Assembly: GCA_947169285.1 (NCBI GenBank)
Contig: CAMVPB010000002.1
Span: forward strand, 62,001 to 126,000
Reading direction: 5' to 3'
Source of the DNA: an uncultured bacterium
Lineage (GTDB): Bacteria > Bacillota_I > Bacilli_A > RF39 > UBA660
Length of the DNA stretch: 64,000 bases
Numbering within the stretch: the stretch's first letter is position 1; each line of letters starts with the position of its first letter. A program made the position numbers and the translations under genes. Below the pieces are notes generated by a model. The model was not told the DNA's origin and made no database searches. It worked only from the letters and a program-made list of their open reading frames with translations. Below are positions 9,385-18,591 of the stretch, piece after piece.

Positions 9385-10473
9385 ATGAAAGTAGTAGTTG
9401 GTATGAGCGGTGGGGTAGATAGTGCTGTTTCAGCTTATTTACTTCAAAAGGAAGATTATGAAGTAATAGGACTTTTCATGAAAAACTGGGATTCTAATAT
9501 AAATAACGACCCTGAAGGAATAACTGATGGTATATGTCCTCAAGAGCAAGATTATATAGATGCTAAAAAAGTGTGTGATGAATTATCAATACCACTATAT
9601 AGAGTAGATTTTATTAAAGAATATTGGGATAACGTATTTAAATACTTCTTAAATGAGTTAGAGAAGGGTAGAACACCAAATCCAGATATTATGTGTAATA
9701 AATATATAAAATTTGATGTATTTATTAATGAAGCAAGAAAACTTGGAGCGGATAAAATTGCAACTGGACATTATGCAATTATAAAAGATGGTAAAATTTA
9801 TAAAGGAATTGATTCTAACAAAGATCAAACATATTTTTTATCACAAGTAACTAAAGAACAATTTAAAGATATTTTATTTCCAGTAGGCACTTATACTAAA
9901 GAGCAAGTTAGAAAGATAGCGCATGATGCAAATTTACCAGTTTCAGATAAAAAAGATTCAACAGGTATATGTTTCATAGGAGAAAGAAATTATCAAAAAT
10001 TTGTATCTAATTATTTAAAAGGTAAGGATGGAGATATTAAAGATATTGATACTTTAGAAGTAATTGGACGTCATCATGGACTTATGAATTATACAATTGG
10101 TCAAAGAAGAAATGTTGGAATTTCTGGAGATGAAAAAAGACATTATGTATGTGGTAAAGATGTAAAAAATAACATATTATATGTTGCCTTTGGTGATGAT
10201 AATAAATATTTAATGTCAAATGAGGCAGTAATTGAAAACTTGAATTTTATAAGTGATTTAAGACCAACAGAGGCCACTTGTAAATTTAGATATAGATCTC
10301 ATGATGTAAATATTAAAATTGAATATAAAGATAATGAATTAATAGTTAAATATAGTGGTGAAAAAGCTGTTACTCCTGGACAAGCATGTGTCATATATTA
10401 TAATGATGAAATGATAATAGGTGGCATTATTAAAGAGGTTAGAAATGATGGTAAAAAGCTATGGTATTTATAA
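9385..10473 (+). CDS. mnmA: tRNA-specific 2-thiouridylase MnmA
   Basis: VVVGMSGGVDSAVSAYLLQ, GRTPNPDIMCNKYIKFD, KDSTGICFIGERN. Confidence 0.97.
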   Translation: MKVVVGMSGGVDSAVSAYLLQKEDYEVIGLFMKNWDSNINNDPEGITDGICPQEQDYIDAKKVCDELSIPLYRVDFIKEYWDNVFKYFLNELEKGRTPNPDIMCNKYIKFDVFINEARKLGADKIATGHYAIIKDGKIYKGIDSNKDQTYFLSQVTKEQFKDILFPVGTYTKEQVRKIAHDANLPVSDKKDSTGICFIGERNYQKFVSNYLKGKDGDIKDIDTLEVIGRHHGLMNYTIGQRRNVGISGDEKRHYVCGKDVKNNILYVAFGDDNKYLMSNEAVIENLNFISDLRPTEATCKFRYRSHDVNIKIEYKDNELIVKYSGEKAVTPGQACVIYYNDEMIIGGIIKEVRNDGKKLWYL

Positions 10474-10559
10474 AAAAATAAAAATTTTATAAAAAAGTGT
10501 AGCTTTTTCCTCATTTTGTGATAAAATATGTAAGGTTTTAAAGAAAGGAGGGAAGCTCT

Positions 10560-10790
10560 ATGGAATTTCAAAACATTGATGAACTTAAAGAATATATTCA
10601 CAAAAGAGCGATAAAAAGAACAAAAATTAAATTAAGATTAGCTAGACATAAGAAATTAGACACATCAAATGAAACTTTAAATGATATTTATAAAGCTTCA
10701 TTAAAAGAAATAAAGCAAGAGATCTTAGAAGGATTTAAAAATGGCGAAATAACTGTTTTAAATCAAAAAATAAGAAAAAGAATTAAATAG
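10560..10790 (+). CDS. Hypothetical small basic protein (76 aa)
   Basis: ORF with AAAGGAGGG ribosome-binding site immediately upstream. Confidence 0.65.
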   Translation: MEFQNIDELKEYIHKRAIKRTKIKLRLARHKKLDTSNETLNDIYKASLKEIKQEILEGFKNGEITVLNQKIRKRIK

Positions 10791-10800
10791 TTATATTTTT

Positions 10801-10856
10801 AAAAAGCAAAAATAAATATTTAAGTAAATTATTAAGTAAGTATTTTTGCTTTTTTA
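10801..10856 (+). terminator. Intrinsic terminator
   Basis: aaaaagcaaaaata...tatttttgcttttttat extended hairpin with T-run. Confidence 0.6.
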
Positions 10857-10927
10857 TTTGATTTTTACTTGACATTTATTATGTAAACATTATACAATTA
10901 ATTTATAAGAGAGTAGGAGGAATAAGC

Positions 10928-11704
10928 ATGACTTATTTAAATGAATTATTACAAGAAGTTGGTATTTCTAAAGTAAAATTAGCAAAATACTTAGGCGTTT
11001 CAAGACAAATGATATATAATTATTTGGAACTTGAAAATTTAAACAAATGGCCAAAAGAAAAGAAAATTTTATTGTTTAAACTATTTGATATTGAAAATGG
11101 TGATGAGGAAACATTAAAAAAGATTAAAGTTAATGCTGATTATTTAGAACAAATAGAAACAAGACTTTACCAAAATATTAAAGAAGAAGATAATACAGAG
11201 CAATATTTTGATTTAAAAGGGTTATCAAAAGAAGAAAAAGATCTATTGAATGATATAATATTCTTAGTAAGAGAAAAATTTTCTGATGAAAAAAAAGGAA
11301 GAGACACTTACTATACTTTTCTTTATTTATACCATGCATTACAATCTATGGATAATGTTCCAGAAATTAAATATATTTTGGCATATTTTTCAAAGAAAAA
11401 TGGGTTTACAGATCCGATGGAATTCAAATTAGATGAAACTAAACAATTTATATTAGAAAGTATTATATTTACAGCATTTAATTTATATAATGATGGGGGA
11501 GCTACTAAGAGTAAACTAGTTGAATCACATAATAGATTTGTTCAAGAAATTAACACCGAAAAGGAAGAAGCATTAACAAGAACGCAACAATTAAATACAT
11601 TAAAACTTCAAGCATTAAAAGAATTAGGATACACAGATATTACTAAAGAAAATGCTACAGAAGTATTTACTAAAATAGCAGAAATTCAATCAAGAAGACC
11701 ATAA
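10928..11704 (+). CDS. HTH (Xre/Cro-type) DNA-binding protein with uncharacterised C-terminal region
   Basis: LLQEVGISKVKLAKYLGVSRQMIYNYLELENLNKWP helix-turn-helix; strong RBS. Confidence 0.75.
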   Translation: MTYLNELLQEVGISKVKLAKYLGVSRQMIYNYLELENLNKWPKEKKILLFKLFDIENGDEETLKKIKVNADYLEQIETRLYQNIKEEDNTEQYFDLKGLSKEEKDLLNDIIFLVREKFSDEKKGRDTYYTFLYLYHALQSMDNVPEIKYILAYFSKKNGFTDPMEFKLDETKQFILESIIFTAFNLYNDGGATKSKLVESHNRFVQEINTEKEEALTRTQQLNTLKLQALKELGYTDITKENATEVFTKIAEIQSRRP

Positions 11705-11761
11705 TAAAGTCTTCTTTTCTTTTTTATATAACATTTCGTATAATATATATTATGTTAACTT

Positions 11762-12520
11762 CTATAATATAAAATGATTTACAATAACTAAAATATTACC
11801 TATTATTAATCCTAATATGATATACCTTTCTTTTTTATACTTTAATACTTCTGGTAATAATTCATTGATTGATAATGTTATCATTATTCCAGCTACTAAT
11901 AATAATACTATAGCAAGTGATAAATCAGTTATATAATTTTTAAACAATAAATAAGTTAATAATGCTCCTATTGGTTCAGCAATACCCGATATCAAAGAGT
12001 ACACTACTCCCCTTTTTTTAGAACCTGTAGAGTAGTATATAGGAACAGATATAGATATTCCTTCTGGAATATTGTGCATCATAATTGCAATTCCTAAACT
12101 TATACCAAGAGTTAAGTCTTTATATGATGACATAAATGTTGCAATTCCTTCTGGAAAATTATGTAATAATAGGGCAATCATACTAAGTATCCCTACCCTA
12201 TATAAATTATTACTTGATGTAGTAGATTTGTCATACTTTTTTATGAAATTATTTATTATATTTACTGACAATACACCTATTAAAAATATAATTACCGCTA
12301 AAATAGTTCCTTTTAATATTCCGAAAAATCTAATAAATTGAAATGAAGAATCAGGTATTAATTCAATAATAGAAATACTTATCATAACACTAAGAGAAAA
12401 GCTCAAACAAAGTGTAATAAACTCCTCTACTCTTTTAATTCTTAAATATACAATTAAACCACCTAAAACGGTAGAAAAACCTGCAATTGTAGAGATTAAT
12501 AAGGGTAATATAATATTCAT
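11762..12520 (-). CDS. zupT: ZIP-family divalent metal transporter
   Basis: ALLLHNFPEGIATFMSS and AIMMHNIPEGISISVPIYYSTGS: ZIP TM4/TM5 HNxPEG motifs. Confidence 0.92.
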   Translation of the reverse strand: MNIILPLLISTIAGFSTVLGGLIVYLRIKRVEEFITLCLSFSLSVMISISIIELIPDSSFQFIRFFGILKGTILAVIIFLIGVLSVNIINNFIKKYDKSTTSSNNLYRVGILSMIALLLHNFPEGIATFMSSYKDLTLGISLGIAIMMHNIPEGISISVPIYYSTGSKKRGVVYSLISGIAEPIGALLTYLLFKNYITDLSLAIVLLLVAGIMITLSINELLPEVLKYKKERYIILGLIIGNILVIVNHFIL

Positions 12521-12653
12521 AATATATTATATAAAAATGATAAGTTAATATTACAATTATTACCATTTAAACCAATTATTGGTATATTATTTTAAGTAAA
12601 AGATACATTTATAATATTCTTTTGGAAATAATAAAAATAGGTGGTGATTAAAG

Positions 12654-12779
12654 ATGGCTAATAGAACTAATTCAAGAACAAGTTCTAGAAACAACTCTAG
12701 AAGAAGTAATTCTAGAAGTAATAAAAGAGCAAATAAGAAACAACAAGAATCTAGAAATTGCAACAATAGCAGAAAATAA
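12654..12779 (+). CDS. Asn/Ser/Arg-rich small protein (41 aa), not in supplied ORF track
   Basis: MANRTNSRTSSRNNSRRSNSRSNKRANKKQQESRNCNNSRK*; preceded by GGTGGTGATTAAAG; followed by hairpin/T-run. Confidence 0.6.
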   Translation: MANRTNSRTSSRNNSRRSNSRSNKRANKKQQESRNCNNSRK

Positions 12780-12804
12780 TTAACCATAAAAAAAGAAGAT
12801 GAAT

Positions 12805-13971
12805 TTATTCTTCTTTTTTAATTTCATTCATAAAAGATTCACCATAATGTAAAGGATTATTAATTCCGAAATTATCTAATATTGTTGCACCTATATCAGC
12901 AAAACTATTTCTATCCCCTATTCTTCTAGAATTAATAATTGATGGGCTAAATATTATTAAAGGAGTATTTTCTCTTGTGTGATCGGTTCCTTTAAATGTG
13001 GGATCATTACCATGGTCAGAAGTAAATATTGCTAAATCATCTGATTTAAGGTTTTTTAAAAATATTGGTAAATAATAATTAAATTCTTCTAATGCTTTTA
13101 AATAATTCTCTTTATCTCTTCTATGACCATATTTTGAATCAAAGTCATTTAAATTAGTAAAACATAGTCCACTAAAATTACCTTTTGAGAAATCAATAAG
13201 TTTCATTAATCCATCTAAATTATTTTTAGTTTTAATTGAATTAGTAACACCTTTATTATTAAATAAATCAGATATTTTACCAATTGCAATTGTCTTATAT
13301 TCATTACAAGATAATAAATCTAGTACATTAAGTGGTGGATCTACTGTATAATCATGTCTATTTGCTGTTCTTGTATATATACCATTTTCATATACATAAG
13401 GTCTTGCAATAACTCTACCAATATTATAAGGACTAATAGATGCAATATCTTTAACAGTCTTACATATTCTATATAATTCATCAAGTGGTATTACTTTTTC
13501 ATCAGCAGCGATTTGTAAAACAGAATCTGCTGAAGTATATACTATTAAAGCCCCTGTTTCTCTTTGCATTTGACCTAATTCTTTAATTATTTCAGTACCA
13601 GATGCTACAGTATTCCCAATAACATCTCTTCCTGATATTTCTTTTATTTTAGAAATTAATTCTAAAGGAAATCCATTAGGATAAGTTTTAAAAGGTTCAT
13701 CTAAAACAATTCCCATCATTTCATAATGACCATTTAATGAGTCTTTTTCTAAATTTTTTGGTTTTAATTTTGAATATATTGAATATTTAGTGTCATTTTC
13801 TTTACCTATTAAATTTAAAAAGCCTAATTTTTCCATTATATTTAAATTATAATTGACATTATCAGTTACATGTTTTAATGTGTTTGCTCCAGAATCTCCA
13901 AATTTATCAGCATCTTCTGCAGAACCAACTCCAAATCCATCTAATACTATTAAAAATATTCTTTTAAACAT
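12805..13971 (-). CDS. deoB: Phosphopentomutase
   Basis: LIVLDGFGVGSAEDADKFGDSGANTLKH, FTSDHGNDPTFKGTDHTRE, adjacent to xerD. Confidence 0.96.
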   Translation of the reverse strand: MFKRIFLIVLDGFGVGSAEDADKFGDSGANTLKHVTDNVNYNLNIMEKLGFLNLIGKENDTKYSIYSKLKPKNLEKDSLNGHYEMMGIVLDEPFKTYPNGFPLELISKIKEISGRDVIGNTVASGTEIIKELGQMQRETGALIVYTSADSVLQIAADEKVIPLDELYRICKTVKDIASISPYNIGRVIARPYVYENGIYTRTANRHDYTVDPPLNVLDLLSCNEYKTIAIGKISDLFNNKGVTNSIKTKNNLDGLMKLIDFSKGNFSGLCFTNLNDFDSKYGHRRDKENYLKALEEFNYYLPIFLKNLKSDDLAIFTSDHGNDPTFKGTDHTRENTPLIIFSPSIINSRRIGDRNSFADIGATILDNFGINNPLHYGESFMNEIKKEE

Positions 13972-13973
13972 AT

Positions 13974-14867
13974 TTATTCCTCCTTATTTGCTCTTACCAT
14001 ATTTTCAAAATAACTTTTCTTAACAAAATCATTTGATAAATGAGTATATATTTCAGTAGTTGTTATATTTTCATGACCTAATAATAATTGAACGCTTCTT
14101 ATATCCGCGCCATTCTCTATCATATGAGTTGCAAAGCTATGCCTTAATATATGTGGTGAAACATCTTTTTTGATATTTTTTTTTAATGCTTCTTTTTTAA
14201 TAATTTTTAAAAAAGCTACTCTACTCAATTTTTCTCCATGATTATTTAAAAATAAATAATTATTAATCTTTTTATTTTTAGGAAAAAATGAATTTCTATA
14301 TTCTTCAATATATATTTTTAAATACTTAAGTGCTATATCACTTATAGGTAATATTCTTTCCTTAGCGCCCTTCCCTTTTATTAAAACTTTACAATTATAA
14401 AAATCAATATATCCTACTTCTAATGATAATATTTCACTTACTCTAGTACCAGTAGCGTACATGAGTTCAAACATTGCTTTATTTCTATAATCAAATTTAT
14501 CACTTAAATTAATATTTAATAATTTATCTACTTCTTCAACTGTCAAATATTTTGGTAATCTTTTACTACTTTTTCTTGAAGAAAAATATTCCATTGGATT
14601 TTTATCTATATAATTCTTTCTAAATAGAAATTTATAAAACTCATTTAAAACAGTTATTTCATGATTTATAGAAGAATTTGAATGAGTATTATTTAAATGA
14701 GATAAATGCTTTTCAATATCTTTATCAGTTATCTTTGATAAATCCTTGTTTATAAATCTTTTAAATAAATTCAAAGAATTAGTATAACTTTCTATTGTGT
14801 TGTCACTTAGCTTTTTAGTAAGAGTTATATAAGTTATATATTCATTTATCATCTTATCCATATACAT
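13974..14867 (-). CDS. xerD: Tyrosine recombinase XerD-like
   Basis: ATGTRVSEIL, SPHILRHSFATHMIENGADIRSVQLLLGHENITTTEIYTHL; synteny with deoB. Confidence 0.93.
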   Translation of the reverse strand: MYMDKMINEYITYITLTKKLSDNTIESYTNSLNLFKRFINKDLSKITDKDIEKHLSHLNNTHSNSSINHEITVLNEFYKFLFRKNYIDKNPMEYFSSRKSSKRLPKYLTVEEVDKLLNINLSDKFDYRNKAMFELMYATGTRVSEILSLEVGYIDFYNCKVLIKGKGAKERILPISDIALKYLKIYIEEYRNSFFPKNKKINNYLFLNNHGEKLSRVAFLKIIKKEALKKNIKKDVSPHILRHSFATHMIENGADIRSVQLLLGHENITTTEIYTHLSNDFVKKSYFENMVRANKEE

Positions 14868-14963
14868 ATTATCTCACAAATTTAATTATATAACAATTGT
14901 AATCTTAACATTTACATATTTTAATAATATGTTATAATATATAAGCACATCGAGGAGAAGTTT

Positions 14964-15332
14964 ATGGAAACAAATGATTTATATGTAGCTGTTATGTATG
15001 CTAAAAATAAAAATATAAAAAAAATAATTCGTATGTTTTTAGTTACTCCAATTAAAGAGTACAGCATATTTTCATCCAAATCTATTATTAAAGGATTTAA
15101 AGAGGTTATCACAAATATTACTTTAATTAAAGGGTTTAATAATAAAGATATAAATAACAAGAATATCGAATGGGAAATTTTAAATGGCAAAGTAACAAAT
15201 TTAATACCCGAAAAAGAGATTTTAAAGTATATAAATATTGATAAAACTGAAATGAGTAGATTGTTAGCTGAATCTTTTGAAGAAGCAAATAAATTATTGA
15301 TAAATAATAAAATAAAAATAAAGACCAAATAA
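14964..15332 (+). CDS. Hypothetical protein (122 aa)
   Basis: ORF preceded by GAGGAGAAG RBS and followed by terminator-like sequence. Confidence 0.55.
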   Translation: METNDLYVAVMYAKNKNIKKIIRMFLVTPIKEYSIFSSKSIIKGFKEVITNITLIKGFNNKDINNKNIEWEILNGKVTNLIPEKEILKYINIDKTEMSRLLAESFEEANKLLINNKIKIKTK

Positions 15333-15339
15333 TGGTCTT

Positions 15340-15603
15340 TTATTCTTTTACTCTTCTGTGTTCAATACCTAAAGATTCTAGTTTTTTATTGTAATCATAT
15401 ATGATCTTTGCCCAAAATTTTGGCTCAGATGCACAACTTATTTCTGGGTTCTTATCAATAGAATAAAGAACACTAGTATCTGATATATATCTAATTGCTT
15501 CTGTTACGCTTAAATCATAATCTTCTACCAAAATACAAGCTATATCACAAATCATATTTAATTTTAAATAAGCATAATTATCTTTTATTTTATTACCTCG
15601 CAA
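15340..15603 (-). CDS. Hypothetical protein (87 aa)
   Basis: ORF only; no family recognised confidently. Confidence 0.5.
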   Translation of the reverse strand: MRGNKIKDNYAYLKLNMICDIACILVEDYDLSVTEAIRYISDTSVLYSIDKNPEISCASEPKFWAKIIYDYNKKLESLGIEHRRVKE

Positions 15604-15671
15604 TAAGTATTCTATTATATTTATAATTTAAAGCCAAACAATTATGTGTTAAAATATTTATAGGAGTAATT

Positions 15672-16877
15672 ATGGAATTATTACAAAATAAATTAAGGCC
15701 TAATAAAATTAAAGATGTTGTTGGTCAAACACATTTAATTGGTGAAAATAAGATACTTTCTAATTTAGTTAAAAATAAAAAAATTTTTAATATGATTTTA
15801 TATGGTAAAAGCGGTATTGGTAAAACAACTATAGCACTTGCCCTTATAAATGAACTTGGAATGAATTATAGAATATTAAATGCTACAATTAATTCAAAAA
15901 AAGATTTTGATATTGTTTTTGAAGAAGCAAAAATGTATGATGGATTAATACTTGTAATAGATGAGATACATAGAATGAATAAAGATAAACAAGACTTGCT
16001 TCTATCTTATTTAGAAAGTGGAATCATTACATTAATAGGACTTACTTCGTCTAATCCATATCATTCAATAAATCCCGCTATTAGAAGTAGATGTCAAATA
16101 TTAGAACTTAAACCTATTTCTAATGAAAATATAATAAAAGCTATTAAAAGTATTAAAAAAGTATTGCCTGATTTAAAATTAGATAAAAAAACAATTGAAT
16201 ATATTGCATCTCTTTCAAATGGTGATTTAAGATATGCTTATAACCTAGTAGAATTTTGTTATTATAGTTTTGGTCCCTCTTTTAATGTGAAAAATATAGA
16301 AGAAATAATTACAAAATCAAATTTAAAAAGTGATAAAAACGAAGATGAATATTACAATACTATAAGTGCTTTTCAAAAAAGTATAAGAGGATCAGATGTT
16401 AATGCTTCACTACATTATCTTGCTAGATTAATTGAAGCGGGAGACTATGATATTATATATAGAAGAATGCTTGCCATTTGTTATGAAGATATAGGACTTG
16501 CAAATCCATCAATGGGACCAAAAGTAATTGCTGCTATTGAAGCTTCTGAAAGAATTGGCTATCCAGAGTTAATTTTACCGCTTTCTAATGCTGTTATAGA
16601 TATGGCACTATCTCCTAAAAGTAATTCAGCATATCTTGCAATACATGGTGCAATAAATAGATTAAATGAAGGAAATATTGATCCAGTGCCAAATAATATA
16701 TCATCACATCCAATTAATTATATATACCCACACGATTATCCACCATATTATTATGTAAAACAACAATATTTACCTAAAAATATAGAAAATGATATATACT
16801 ACAAGCCAAAGAATAATAAATATGAAATTGAATTAAATAAATATAATCAAATTAGAAAAGATAGTACAAAAAAATAA
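15672..16877 (+). CDS. rarA: Replication-associated recombination AAA ATPase RarA/MgsA
   Basis: LRPNKIKDVVGQTHLIG, YGKSGIGKTTIALAL, LVIDEIHRMNK, ARLIEAGDYDIIYRRMLAICYEDIGLANP. Confidence 0.94.
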   Translation: MELLQNKLRPNKIKDVVGQTHLIGENKILSNLVKNKKIFNMILYGKSGIGKTTIALALINELGMNYRILNATINSKKDFDIVFEEAKMYDGLILVIDEIHRMNKDKQDLLLSYLESGIITLIGLTSSNPYHSINPAIRSRCQILELKPISNENIIKAIKSIKKVLPDLKLDKKTIEYIASLSNGDLRYAYNLVEFCYYSFGPSFNVKNIEEIITKSNLKSDKNEDEYYNTISAFQKSIRGSDVNASLHYLARLIEAGDYDIIYRRMLAICYEDIGLANPSMGPKVIAAIEASERIGYPELILPLSNAVIDMALSPKSNSAYLAIHGAINRLNEGNIDPVPNNISSHPINYIYPHDYPPYYYVKQQYLPKNIENDIYYKPKNNKYEIELNKYNQIRKDSTKK

Positions 16878-16892
16878 AAGATAGAATTTCTT

Positions 16893-17564
16893 TTATTTTT
16901 TTATTACGTCATTAATTATATAATTAGTTATTAATAGTCCAGCAACTGCTGGTACATAACAAATAGAACCTAGTCCTTCTTTATTTTTTACTGTTTCAGT
17001 AGATGTTATTACATGTATTTTTTTCATTTCTGATTCAGTAAATTCTTTTCTTATTTTTTTTGCAAGAGGATCATATGATGTTTTATTTAATGTTGTTATA
17101 CTTAATTTTCCAGCATCTAATTTATTGGCAGTTCCCATAGATGAAACTAATTTTATTTTTCTATTTAAACATTCTTTCATTAATAATATTTTAACTTTTA
17201 CAGTATCACAAGCATCAACTATATAATCATAATTATCCATAAATAATAAATACATATTATTTTCATTTATGAAAGTATTTATTATATTTACATTAGCTTT
17301 TTTATTAATTAATTTTATTCTTTTTTTAAATTCTCTTGTTTTATATTTATTTAAGTTTTTAGAAGTAGATATTATTTGTCTATTTAAATTACTTGATTTT
17401 ATTAAATCTCCATCAACTAATGTTATATTTTCTACTCCACACCTTATTAAAGACTCAACAGTATATCCCCCTACTCCGCCAAGGCCTAAAACAAGTATTT
17501 TTAATTGTTTAATTTTACTTATATTATCTTGTCCAATAAGTAATTTTAATCTATCTAAATTCAT
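16893..17564 (-). CDS. tcdA: ThiF/TcdA-like E1 superfamily protein (tRNA threonylcarbamoyladenosine dehydratase)
   Basis: VLGLGGVGGYTVESLIRCGVENITLVDGDLIKSSNLNRQI; next to rarA. Confidence 0.88.
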   Translation of the reverse strand: MNLDRLKLLIGQDNISKIKQLKILVLGLGGVGGYTVESLIRCGVENITLVDGDLIKSSNLNRQIISTSKNLNKYKTREFKKRIKLINKKANVNIINTFINENNMYLLFMDNYDYIVDACDTVKVKILLMKECLNRKIKLVSSMGTANKLDAGKLSITTLNKTSYDPLAKKIRKEFTESEMKKIHVITSTETVKNKEGLGSICYVPAVAGLLITNYIINDVIKK

Positions 17565-17576
17565 AAATTTCCTTTC

Positions 17577-17752
17577 AAAAAAAAGCCCAAGGATACGAAT
17601 GCTAACAATAATAAAACTCGGATTCCGAGGTGGACATCACATAACTACTTTTAGGATCCCAAAATATATGGTATTCAACACCAGCAGTTAATTAGATTTC
17701 CAATCATTTATTATGTTGGTTTATTTGTGGTCAGCTATCATTATTCTTAGGT
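17577..17752 (-). ncRNA. Candidate 6S RNA (SsrS-like)
   Basis: About 176-nt intergenic unit on minus strand with extended -10 (TGCTATAAT) upstream and GGGC-TTTTTTTT end; complementary ends (CCUAAG...AUA / UAUCCUUGG; GCUGA/UUAGC), apical stem UAACUGCU/AGUAGUUA, small hairpin CUCGG-AAU-CCGAG in 3' arm; position next to tcdA/rarA as for B. subtilis 6S-1 near yrvM/yrvN. Confidence 0.55.
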
Positions 17753-17758
17753 AACCTT

Positions 17759-17789
17759 ATTATAGCATAATTTTATATTATATGTCCAA
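17759..17789 (-). promoter_or_regulatory. Putative promoter of the ncRNA (extended -10)
   Basis: Minus strand TTGGAC(A)...TGCTATAAT, 18-19 nt spacer. Confidence 0.55.
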
Positions 17790-18575
17790 TCCTTTTTTAA
17801 GCCTTAATACTTTATCATCATCATTATCATAATAAGTAGATGCAATTCTATCTTTATTTATATATATACCATTTACTATGGCATTTATTATTTCCATTTT
17901 ATTACCATCAATTCCTTTAATTAATGATTTATCATAATCTATATGAAGATTATCTAAATCAAACATAATCTCTGCTATATAATTTTTATCTTTATAATCC
18001 ATATCTATTTTTAATAGTATATTATATAATTTATTATATATACTACCTTCATAATCACTCATTATTGAATAATGTTGATTACTAAACATAATATTACTTT
18101 TTGAAAGATTAAAACAATCCATAAAATGTAAATATTTTTCAATGAAATCAAAATACTTTTCTGCAAATGATTTATCTAAATTAATTTCAGTATTTTTTAA
18201 ATAGTACTGATGATCATCGGTAGATATATATGATTTAATGCCATCGTTGTTTTTAACAATATTTAAATAGCAAAAGTCATTATCTACTATATTTGGTTCA
18301 TAAATTAACAATGTCGTTTCTTTTTCAGAACCATATTCAGAATAATCCCAATATTGAAATGACTTTCCTAAATTGAATTTAGGAAGTTTTTTGTAATCAT
18401 TTGAAAAAGATTTATACATTTTTCCAAAAGAATACAAAAAGTTGTTTAAAGAAACACTATCGTTAAAATTCGGATGTTCAAGAGGTGTGTTTTGATATCT
18501 TAAAACATATGAATTTCTAAGTGAAAGTGTTGAAAAAAGATTTAAATAATCAATACATTCTTTTAAATTATCCAT
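17778..18575 (-). CDS. Hypothetical protein (265 aa)
   Basis: Long ORF upstream of the ncRNA; no recognised motif. Confidence 0.65.
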   Translation of the reverse strand: MDNLKECIDYLNLFSTLSLRNSYVLRYQNTPLEHPNFNDSVSLNNFLYSFGKMYKSFSNDYKKLPKFNLGKSFQYWDYSEYGSEKETTLLIYEPNIVDNDFCYLNIVKNNDGIKSYISTDDHQYYLKNTEINLDKSFAEKYFDFIEKYLHFMDCFNLSKSNIMFSNQHYSIMSDYEGSIYNKLYNILLKIDMDYKDKNYIAEIMFDLDNLHIDYDKSLIKGIDGNKMEIINAIVNGIYINKDRIASTYYDNDDDKVLRLKKGLDI

Positions 18576-18591
18576 AAACCCCCATTAAAGA

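Noticed and set aside
14921-15328. Minus-strand 135-aa ORF
   Set aside because: Opposes the + strand ORF 14964-15332, which has a good RBS; hydrophobic translation is a complement artefact.
17269-17691. + strand 140-aa ORF overlapping tcdA and the ncRNA
   Set aside because: Antisense to tcdA; no RBS or domain, and it covers the structured RNA candidate.
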